A stretch of DNA of 11,775 bases from MB-PLM-2 sp964385715 (GTDB taxonomy: Bacteria; Planctomycetota; Planctomycetia; Pirellulales; UBA7805): positions 1 through 11,775 of the forward strand of contig CAYLRE010000140.1 in the NCBI GenBank assembly GCA_964385715.1. The letters are read 5' to 3'. Each line of letters starts with the position of its first letter. Position 1 is the stretch's first letter. Shown here one piece after another: positions 1-6,309 of the stretch. The notes beneath the pieces are model-generated. The model searched no databases, was not told where the DNA came from, and saw only the letters and a program-made list of their open reading frames with translations. Both the position numbers and the translations under genes were made by a program.

Positions 1-462
1 CGAACCACGGCCGACGTGACCGCTCAGATCACCGCCACGCTCAGCGCCGAGGAGATTGGCAAGTTGAGCGAGATTGTTCGCAAGGTGCCGATTGCTGAGC
101 ATGTGGCCCGCTACGCGATGCAGTTCGCCCGTTTGACGCGCGGCGATGGTGACGACGTGCCCGACTTTATTCGCGAATACGTGAGTTGGGGAGCGGGGCC
201 GCGAGCCAGTCAGTACCTGGTCCTAGGGGCCAAGGCGAGGGCCATTCTGCACGGTCGGTTCTATGTCGATCCGGAAGACATTCGCGCGGTCGCCCCGCCG
301 GTGTTGCGGCATCGCATTTTGACCAACTTCAACGCCGAGGCCGAAGGCGTGAAGCCAGACGACATCATTCAACGGCTCATCGACACGATCCCCATCAACG
401 AAGAAGAGGCAGCCCAGCGTGGCAGTCAGCCAGAAGTATTTAGATCCGCAGATGCTCTCTAA
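1..462 (+). CDS. MoxR-family AAA+ ATPase, C-terminal part (5' truncated by window edge)
   Basis: The frame is open from base 1 and ends at TAA 460-462, giving 153 visible residues. They correspond to the C-terminal AAA lid of MoxR-type ATPases; the Walker A/B part lies upstream of the window. Diagnostic features are the motif GPRAS at visible residues 66-70, whose Arg68 fits the sensor-2 arginine of the MoxR 'GASPRA' signature, and the motif AVAPPVLRHRI at 96-106, which is nearly invariant in MoxR lids. MoxR ATPases are cytoplasmic chaperone-like enzymes that use ATP to remodel or assemble protein complexes, normally with VWA-domain partners. The next genes encode DUF58 and VWA proteins, the usual partners. 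The GTG at base 16 is in frame but is not the start, since homology-like sequence continues left. The end of the gene overlaps the DUF58 gene by 44 bp. The family call is secure; the cellular target is unknown. Confidence 0.93.
   Translation, partial: RTTADVTAQITATLSAEEIGKLSEIVRKVPIAEHVARYAMQFARLTRGDGDDVPDFIREYVSWGAGPRASQYLVLGAKARAILHGRFYVDPEDIRAVAPPVLRHRILTNFNAEAEGVKPDDIIQRLIDTIPINEEEAAQRGSQPEVFRSADAL
401..409 (+). promoter_or_regulatory. Shine-Dalgarno-like site for the DUF58 gene
   Basis: The purine run AAGAAGAGG lies inside the end of the MoxR gene, 9 nt before the GTG at 419. It supports GTG 419 as the DUF58 start over the in-frame ATG at 452, which would remove the characteristic QKYLDP N-terminus. 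Confidence 0.5.
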
Positions 463-1321
463 GCTCGAGGGTCTCGAGCTACGTGCCAAGCGGGTAATCG
501 AAGGTTATGTCGCCGGACTGCATCGGAGTCCCTTTCAGGGTTTCTCCGTGGAGTTCGCCGAACACCGGGAGTATGCGCCGGGTGACGACCTGCGCTACCT
601 CGATTGGAAGGTCTTCGGCCGCACCGACAAGTACTACCTCAAACAGTACGAAGAAGAAACCAACCTGATCACTTACTTGCTGCTCGACACGAGTGAGAGC
701 ATGCATTACCAGAGTGACGCGGCGGCAATGTCGAAGTTAGAGTACGCCAAGTGCGTGGCCGCTTCGCTTGCCTATCTCGTGTTGCGGCAGCAAGACAGCG
801 TCGGCATGGTCACCTTCGACGACCGGGTCCGCAGTGTTATTCGGCAAAGCAGCAATCCTTCGCACATGAAGCAGTTGCTGCACGTGATGGAGCAGTCGGA
901 CGCTCAGCGAAAGACCGACACCGGGCCGATCTTTCACGACCTGGCCGAGCGGCTCAAGAAACGCGGCATTGTGATCATCTGCAGTGATCTGTTCGACGAC
1001 GTCGAGCACATGATGACCGGGCTCAAACACTTTCGGCATCGGCGCCACGAAGTGATCCTGTTTCATATTCTCGACCCGGCGGAGCTCGACTTCCCATTTC
1101 GGCAGACCGCCAAGTTTGTCGGGCTGGAGGATTTGCCGGAGGTGGTCACCGATCCTCGGTCGCTGCGGAAAGCGTATTTGGAAGAGTTCAACGGATTCGT
1201 CAAGGCGGTGAAGCGAGGCTGTCGAGCGTGCAACGTCGATTACGTGCAGATTCGCACGGACGAGTCGTTGGAGATCGCTCTCTCCGCATTTCTCTCGCGG
1301 CGGATGATGCGTTTGGCATAA
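419..1321 (+). CDS. DUF58 domain-containing protein (VWA-like partner of MoxR)
   Basis: This is a 300-residue soluble protein with no signal peptide or membrane segment. It has the DUF58 hallmark at residues 50-80, with the sequence REYAPGDDLRYLDWKVFGR followed by YLKQYEEE. A VWA-like fold follows. It has a complete MIDAS first motif, DTSES, at 90-94, candidate metal-ligand threonines at 166/168 before GP, and the third acidic motif CSD at 188-190. DUF58 proteins act with MoxR ATPases, probably as adaptor or metal-dependent binding subunits. They are encoded next to moxR in most bacteria. The start chosen is GTG 419: it has a purine-rich ribosome site upstream and keeps the KYLDP N-terminus that I recall as typical of planctomycete homologues. 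ATG 452 is the alternative. The gene overlaps the MoxR gene by 44 bp in another frame, so the two are almost certainly co-transcribed. Stop is TAA 1319-1321. Confidence 0.94.
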   Translation: MAVSQKYLDPQMLSKLEGLELRAKRVIEGYVAGLHRSPFQGFSVEFAEHREYAPGDDLRYLDWKVFGRTDKYYLKQYEEETNLITYLLLDTSESMHYQSDAAAMSKLEYAKCVAASLAYLVLRQQDSVGMVTFDDRVRSVIRQSSNPSHMKQLLHVMEQSDAQRKTDTGPIFHDLAERLKKRGIVIICSDLFDDVEHMMTGLKHFRHRRHEVILFHILDPAELDFPFRQTAKFVGLEDLPEVVTDPRSLRKAYLEEFNGFVKAVKRGCRACNVDYVQIRTDESLEIALSAFLSRRMMRLA

Positions 1322-1434
1322 GTAGCTCAAGGACTGGCCGCGGTAACAGACTGTAGTAGCAGGCGAACGCAACAGATAGCAACGACGGACAGCAAAAAGT
1401 AACGCAAGGCGATAATCAGCAGTAGGAATTAGTA
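1322..1434. other. Spacer between the DUF58 and BatA-like genes
   Basis: This 113-bp gap has no credible gene, terminator hairpin or strong promoter. It contains AACGCAA twice (1366-1372 and 1401-1407) and a GATAAT hexamer at 1411-1416 without a convincing -35 partner. A weak Shine-Dalgarno-like TAGGAA (1423-1428) sits 6 nt before the GTG at 1435. The gap probably lies inside the operon transcript. Confidence 0.5.
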
Positions 1435-3723
1435 GTGGCAGCTTGGTTGGCAGGTTTGTTTTCGAGTCCATGGATGTTGTTGTGGCTGCCTGCGGCGGCC
1501 GCACCGATCATCATCCATCTATGGAATCGTCGCCGCTATCGCGAGCACTCTTGGGCCGCCATGGAGTTCCTGTTGGCCGCGATCAAGAAAAGTTCGCGGC
1601 GAATGCGTATCGAACAGCTGCTACTGTTGTTGTTGCGAACCGCCATTATTCTGCTGCTCGTGATGGCCCTGGCGAAGCCGCTAGTACAGGCGATCGGGGC
1701 ATCGCTTTCGGGCGGCCCACGCACGCACCGGGTGCTCGTCATTGATGGTTCCTATTCCATGGATTACCGCCCGTCGGGTGAATCGCTTTTTGAGATCGCC
1801 AAGCAGAAGGCCATCGAGATCGTCGAAGCGAGCAACGTGGGAGACGGTTTTTCGCTGGTGCTGATGAGCGAAGATGCCCGCGCGGTGATCTCTTCTGCCG
1901 CCTTCGACCGCGAGGACGTGATCGAGGAGATAAATAACCTGCAACTTCCGCACGGTGGCGCAAATCTGTTGACCGCGGTTCGTCGGGCGGACGCGGTGGT
2001 TGCGCGTGTGCGGAAGGACAACGACCAGCTCTCTCGCAGTCATGTCTACTTCTTTACAGATATGGGGCAGACGACCTGGGCCGACTCGGTTCGTTCGCCT
2101 CAGCAGGAGTCCGAACTTCGCAACGTGATGGAGCGATTGAACAAACAAGGCGTCGCCGAGGTGATTTCGTTGGGGCAGGGGGGAACCTCGAATTTCGCGA
2201 TTACTGATCTCCGCATGACGCAGGCGTTTGCGACCGTGAAGCATCCGGTCACGTTCGAGGCAATCGTCGGCAATTGGGGCGGGCAGTCGCCGACGCAGCA
2301 GCTTGTCGAGCTGTACGTGGACGGGACACGTGTCGATCAACAGACGGTCCAGGTTCCGCCTGGCGAGACTTCTTCGCCCGTGCAGTTTCGCTATCAATTC
2401 ACCACCGCGAAGGATCACGAGGTCGAGGTTCGCATCTCCGGCGATTCCTTAGAGGTTGATAATCGCCGCTATCTGGCGGTGCCAGTAAAAGAATTCATCA
2501 AGGTGCTTTGTGTCAGCGGCAAGCAGGACTCCACGCTCTATGTCGCCCTCGGGCTCGATCCCGACCATGGTCGGCCGAGCGAGTCGATTGTGCAGCCGCA
2601 CGTCGTTTCGGAGAGCGGCCTGCTGGACAAAAACCTCGCGGAGTACGACTGCATATTTCTCTGCAACGTCGCCCAGTTCACCGCCAGGGAGGCGGCCGTG
2701 CTTGAGGCTCAGCTCCAGCGCGGAGCTGGCCTGGTCTTCTTCTTGGGCGATCAGGTGCAGGCCGATCGCTACAATCGCGAACTCAGTCGGACGGCGGGAG
2801 CCCCCAGAAACGTGTTGCCGGTCGTGATCGAGGAGACGGTCGAGGCGGACGGCGACGATCGCTTTTTTCATTTCGACCCACTCGACTACCGGCACCCGAT
2901 GCTTCGTGTTTGGGAGAATAACGAACGAGCTGGCCTGTTGAAGGCGGTCGTAGCCAAGTACTTCCGTCTCGCGATTCCAGCCAAGAAGACAGGCGAACGA
3001 GGTGCCGGCGACGCTGACGCTGCGGAGCAGGATACCGACCGGGCCGCAGCCGCCGAGGCAACCGTCGGCCTGGCATTCGATAACGGCGATCCGGCGATTG
3101 TCGATGGTCGTGTTGGCCGAGGACGAGTTCTCGTCGTTGCCACTGCGGGTTCGACCGCTTCGGTGATGCGCCGTGACGAAGGGGTGAGACCTTGGACCTA
3201 CATTCCGACCGGGCCAACCTTTCCGGTCATCGTCCAGCAGCTCTGGAAAACCGCCGTTGCCGGGCGTTTGCTCGACCGCAACGTTCAGGTGTTTGAGCCG
3301 ATTGGCGGACATCTCGGGGCGGCTCAGGCCGACGATCGGATTTCTGTCACGCTCCCCGCATTTTCCGTACCGTCGGCTACGCAGCCGCAAGTTGCCTCAG
3401 TAACCCCAGAAGCCGACACGCACGCCTGGTCGTTTGCTGAAACGGATCAGAGTGGAGCGTACCGCGTTTCGCAAAGTGGCTCGACCAACGAAAAGGTATT
3501 CGTTGCCAACGTCGACACGCAGGAAAGCAACCTGGGCAGAATCAACAATGACGAACTTCCGACCGGGTTAGCGGCCCGAGACGGCGGATCGGCTGAAGAC
3601 GACGAGACGATGCAAGTCGAATCGGAGGGGGCGCCTGTGCATCAGGCGATTCTGTGGTTGGTATTGGCTCTCGTATTTACCGAAACATCCTTTGCCTGGT
3701 GGTTAGGCAATCGACAGATATGA
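1435..3723 (+). CDS. BatA-type membrane protein with VWA and degenerate amidotransferase-like domain
   Basis: This is a 762-residue membrane protein. The N-terminus (1-84) matches the BatA/aerotolerance N-terminal family: a first hydrophobic helix (about 9-28), then IIHLWNRRRYREHSWAAMEFL, a basic segment, and a second helix (about 61-80). A VWA domain spans about 97-250, with MIDAS motif DGSYS (104-108) and FTD ending at Asp209. The usual MIDAS threonine position reads GGAN (174-177), so it appears replaced by alanine. A beta-sandwich-like part follows (about 255-350). Next is a class I glutamine-amidotransferase-like fold starting near residue 354, with the segment GAGLVFFLGDQV at 430-441 and no evident catalytic Cys. 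The last 25 residues form a C-terminal membrane helix. The VWA and later domains should lie between the two membrane anchors. Start is GTG 1435 with TAGGAA 6 nt upstream. The stop overlaps the next ATG (ATGA). The role in a MoxR/Bat-like envelope system is inferred. Confidence 0.88.
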   Translation: MAAWLAGLFSSPWMLLWLPAAAAPIIIHLWNRRRYREHSWAAMEFLLAAIKKSSRRMRIEQLLLLLLRTAIILLLVMALAKPLVQAIGASLSGGPRTHRVLVIDGSYSMDYRPSGESLFEIAKQKAIEIVEASNVGDGFSLVLMSEDARAVISSAAFDREDVIEEINNLQLPHGGANLLTAVRRADAVVARVRKDNDQLSRSHVYFFTDMGQTTWADSVRSPQQESELRNVMERLNKQGVAEVISLGQGGTSNFAITDLRMTQAFATVKHPVTFEAIVGNWGGQSPTQQLVELYVDGTRVDQQTVQVPPGETSSPVQFRYQFTTAKDHEVEVRISGDSLEVDNRRYLAVPVKEFIKVLCVSGKQDSTLYVALGLDPDHGRPSESIVQPHVVSESGLLDKNLAEYDCIFLCNVAQFTAREAAVLEAQLQRGAGLVFFLGDQVQADRYNRELSRTAGAPRNVLPVVIEETVEADGDDRFFHFDPLDYRHPMLRVWENNERAGLLKAVVAKYFRLAIPAKKTGERGAGDADAAEQDTDRAAAAEATVGLAFDNGDPAIVDGRVGRGRVLVVATAGSTASVMRRDEGVRPWTYIPTGPTFPVIVQQLWKTAVAGRLLDRNVQVFEPIGGHLGAAQADDRISVTLPAFSVPSATQPQVASVTPEADTHAWSFAETDQSGAYRVSQSGSTNEKVFVANVDTQESNLGRINNDELPTGLAARDGGSAEDDETMQVESEGAPVHQAILWLVLALVFTETSFAWWLGNRQI

Positions 3724-6158
3724 CCGACAAGCTCACCGACATCTTGCTCACGCTCCTAGGAGAACAGCTGCCTGAAAAGGCGGCCGGGGCTGATCGTGCG
3801 CTTGGTGGAAATTGGGTTTGGGATCCCACGGCCGTTGTGCTGTCGGTTGCGTTTGGCGTGGTGAGCTTGGCGTTTGTGCTGTTCTTCTATTTCAAGGAAC
3901 GGAGCAACGTCGGCGCCGGATACCGCATCGCTTTGGCAGGCCTTCGTCTGGCGATCATCGCGATCGTCTTTGTGATGCTGTACGGTCTACACGTCAACTT
4001 CAGCCGCACCAGTCCGCCGGTGATCGCCTTTGTCGTCGACGAATCTGCCAGCATGGCGTTTGTCGATGAATATGGGCAGCACGACGCCGAAGCATCGCCC
4101 GTCGAGGGCAGCATTGCGGCGAATTTAGATTCCATGACGCGATTCGACGTTGCCCGTGAGTTACTGCTGGCCGACGACGCGAAGGTTCTTCGCAAGAAGG
4201 CGGTCGATCATCAACTCAAGGTCTACACGCTCGCAGGAACGGCTCGCGAGCAGCCGAACACGGTCGATGAACTTGCCGAATCGCTGCGTCGACTTACGCC
4301 AGAGGGGAGCACTAGCAAGCTTGGCTCTGGACTACGCGAGGTGCTCACCGAACTGCGAGGCACTCGGCCGACGGCCATCGTGATCTTTACCGATGGTGTG
4401 ACTACCGAGGGACCAACGCTGAGCGAGGCGGCCACCTACGCCCGTCGCAAGGCGGTGCCGCTCTACATCGTCGGCGTTGGCAGCGAGAACCCCACGCGGT
4501 CGCTGGAGATGTCGAATCTGATGGTTGCCGACGCGGTATTTGTTGACGACTACGTCGATTTGGAATTCAATCTGGCCGCTGCGGGGTTGAAGGATCGCGA
4601 CGTCGAGATCGTGTTGCGAGACGGGCCGGGTGGAGAAGAGCTCTCGCGTAAGACGGTGCCCGCGGGTGCCGATGGAGACGTCGAACGGGTTCGCATCAGT
4701 CACCGACCACGGGAGGAGGGCACCATCGACTACACGGTCGAGGTGGGGAATCTCAAGGAGGAATTGAAGCAGGCTGTTACCCCGTTGTCGAAAACGGTCG
4801 AGGTTCGGAAAGCCAAGATCAAGGTCTTGCTCGTGCAGGGGTATCCGAGCTTCGAGTATCGCTATCTTAAGAATATTCTCGAGCGCGACTCTTCGGTTCA
4901 GCTCCGCTGTGTGTTGCAGGATTCCGATCCCGAGTACGTAATGCAAGACGCCAGTGCATTGACTGTGTTTCCGGTCCGTCGCCGCGTGCCGGATGGAGTG
5001 TCGATCGAAGATCTCACCAAACAAAACGAGGAATACCTCTTCACCTACGACACGATTATTTTCGGGGATGTCGATACCCGGCACCTGAGCCGGTTGCAAT
5101 TGCAGAACCTGGTTGACTTCGTGCAGATCAAAGGGGGCGGCGTGTTGTTCGTTTCCGGCGATCGATTCAATCCTGTGACCTACCGCGACACGCCTCTGGC
5201 CGACATCATGCCGATCGATTGGGCGTCGTCGCTGACCGCTGAGTCAACGAATTTTGGCGGCAAACCTTTCACCGTGAAGCCGACGCCGCTCGGCTCGGTC
5301 AGCCCCCACATGCAGTTGGGCGATGACCCGCGCGAGTCAGAAGAGCTGTGGGCGAACCTGCCGGATTTGTATTGGATGGTGTCGGTGCCGAAGCTCAAGC
5401 CGGGCGTACGCGTGTTGGCAGAAAATCCGATGATGACTGGTAGCGAAGGGAAGCCACTTCCGGTCTTCTGCGCGCTGCATTTGCCGCCGGGCAAGGTTCT
5501 CTGGCACGCTACCGACGAAACCTATCGATGGCGTTATCGTGTGGGCGATGTGCTGATGGCCCGATATTGGGTGCAGGCGATTCGTTATCTGAGTCGTTCC
5601 TCGCTGTTGGGTCAGAATCAGTCGGTGCGTCTGACGACCGATCGAAACGCCTACCAACGCGGAGCTCCGGTTCGCTTCCGAGTTCAGTTCTTCGACGAGC
5701 GACGTGTTCCCGTGGCGGACGACGGCGTGCACCTCGTGATTGAGAGTGAAGATCAGGAGAATCGCCGCGTTAAGTTGCAGCGTAGCGCAACTAGCCGCGA
5801 GACGTTTGAGCTTTCGGTCAGTGATCTGCCCACCGGTAAGTACCGTGCCTGGATCGCGGCTCCGTCGATCGGCGATGCCCCGCCGGCGGTTACGTTTCCT
5901 GTGCTGCCGCCACCGGGTGAGCTGGCTCGCCAAACGATGGACGGCGAAGAGTTGCGTACCGCGGCGAAACGTTCGCGGGGGCAATTCTATAGCGTGGCCA
6001 CGGTCGGCAATCTGTGGGACGATTTGCCCGCCGGGCGAGCCGTGACCGTGGAATGGCTGGATCCTTTGCCGCTCTGGGATAACTGGCGAATTGTCACGCT
6101 GCTGTTGTCATTGTTTGTCGCCGAATGGTTACTAAGGAAACGGGCTGGAATGCTATAA
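3720..6158 (+). CDS. Membrane VWA protein with glutamine-amidotransferase-like domain
   Basis: This is an 812-residue protein. Helices at about 38-57 and 72-90 are followed by a VWA domain (about 100-260). The MIDAS set looks complete: DESAS at 107-111, Thr198 in EGSTSKLG, and Asp225 in FTDG. A beta-sandwich-like stretch (about 265-362) leads into an amidotransferase-like fold. It begins KIKVLLVQGYPSFEYRYLKN (367-386) and continues through IIFGDVD, GGGVLFVSGDRF (472-483) and HATDETYRWRYRVGD (596-610). No Cys sits at the expected nucleophile elbow, so catalysis is unlikely. Residues about 638-728 look like an Ig/carbohydrate-binding-type sandwich. Helix 789-804 anchors the C-terminus. The start is ATG 3720, in an ATGA overlap with the previous stop; the frame stays open upstream, but those codons lie inside the BatA-like gene. 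It is probably an extracytoplasmic partner of the BatA-like protein. Confidence 0.88.
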   Translation: MTDKLTDILLTLLGEQLPEKAAGADRALGGNWVWDPTAVVLSVAFGVVSLAFVLFFYFKERSNVGAGYRIALAGLRLAIIAIVFVMLYGLHVNFSRTSPPVIAFVVDESASMAFVDEYGQHDAEASPVEGSIAANLDSMTRFDVARELLLADDAKVLRKKAVDHQLKVYTLAGTAREQPNTVDELAESLRRLTPEGSTSKLGSGLREVLTELRGTRPTAIVIFTDGVTTEGPTLSEAATYARRKAVPLYIVGVGSENPTRSLEMSNLMVADAVFVDDYVDLEFNLAAAGLKDRDVEIVLRDGPGGEELSRKTVPAGADGDVERVRISHRPREEGTIDYTVEVGNLKEELKQAVTPLSKTVEVRKAKIKVLLVQGYPSFEYRYLKNILERDSSVQLRCVLQDSDPEYVMQDASALTVFPVRRRVPDGVSIEDLTKQNEEYLFTYDTIIFGDVDTRHLSRLQLQNLVDFVQIKGGGVLFVSGDRFNPVTYRDTPLADIMPIDWASSLTAESTNFGGKPFTVKPTPLGSVSPHMQLGDDPRESEELWANLPDLYWMVSVPKLKPGVRVLAENPMMTGSEGKPLPVFCALHLPPGKVLWHATDETYRWRYRVGDVLMARYWVQAIRYLSRSSLLGQNQSVRLTTDRNAYQRGAPVRFRVQFFDERRVPVADDGVHLVIESEDQENRRVKLQRSATSRETFELSVSDLPTGKYRAWIAAPSIGDAPPAVTFPVLPPPGELARQTMDGEELRTAAKRSRGQFYSVATVGNLWDDLPAGRAVTVEWLDPLPLWDNWRIVTLLLSLFVAEWLLRKRAGML

Positions 6159-6159
6159 T
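6151..6159 (+). promoter_or_regulatory. Candidate extended -10 promoter element
   Basis: TGCTATAAT matches the extended -10 consensus TGnTATAAT exactly. It sits over the last codons and stop of the second VWA gene. Any -35 match is poor (TTACTA at 6129-6134, spacing 19), which extended -10 promoters can tolerate. It would start a transcript near 6166, with a leader of roughly 144 nt, for the coiled-coil gene at 6310. Planctomycete sigma-70 promoters are poorly characterised, so this is a candidate only. Confidence 0.4.
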
Positions 6160-6309
6160 CGCAGCAGGTTTGGCCGGCAGGTAAATCAATTTGCCATGTC
6201 CTAAATCAGCCTGCAACCGAATAATGAAAAGTGATTGCTCCGAAGAGTTCTTAAGAATTCCTTCTCCGAGACGATAACGACCTAAATTGATCTGCGACCT
6301 CAGTTGACT
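6159..6309. other. 151-bp leader with direct repeats and palindrome
   Basis: This is the longest gap in the window and has no supported gene. TAAATCA occurs twice, at 6182-6188 and 6202-6208, exactly 20 bp apart, and a related TAAATTGA lies at 6283-6290. A perfect 10-bp palindrome, TTCTTAAGAA, is at 6248-6257. A possible stem pairs GGTT (6167-6170) plus GCAGG (6177-6181) with CCTGCAACC (6210-6218), leaving a six-base bulge. No T-run follows, so an intrinsic terminator is not supported. No clear Shine-Dalgarno site precedes ATG 6310. Confidence 0.45.
6248..6257. repeat. Perfect 10-bp palindrome (operator candidate)
   Basis: TTCTTAAGAA is a perfect inverted repeat 53 bp before the ATG at 6310. 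Flanking GAAGAG and CTTCTC give it an imperfect extended dyad. It has no T-run, so it is more likely a protein-binding site or chance than a terminator. Confidence 0.3.

Noticed and set aside
737..1504. 255-codon open frame on the minus strand across the DUF58 gene
   Set aside because: It lies opposite a well-supported gene, its translation has no recognisable domain, and it is a GC-rich codon-bias shadow.
2449..3390. 313-codon open frame on the minus strand across the BatA-like gene
   Set aside because: It is antisense to a clear membrane VWA protein, with an Arg-rich, domainless translation typical of shadow frames.
3654..3719. Upstream GTG start for the second VWA protein
   Set aside because: It would overlap the C-terminal membrane helix of the BatA-like gene by 70 bp. 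ATG 3720 in an ATGA overlap is the simpler start.
4332..5099. 255-codon open frame on the minus strand across the second VWA gene
   Set aside because: It is opposite conserved VWA and amidotransferase-like sequence and has no start signal or domain.
6241..6268. Intrinsic terminator between the second VWA gene and the coiled-coil gene
   Set aside because: The dyad is AT-rich, imperfect beyond 10 bp and has no following T-run.
6224..6277. 17-codon ORF in the leader before the coiled-coil gene
   Set aside because: It has no ribosome site and no coupling to ATG 6310. Its length is expected by chance, and it crosses the palindrome.
6304..6309. TTG 6304 as start of the coiled-coil gene
   Set aside because: ATG 6310 is two codons downstream, and no Shine-Dalgarno site favours the TTG.
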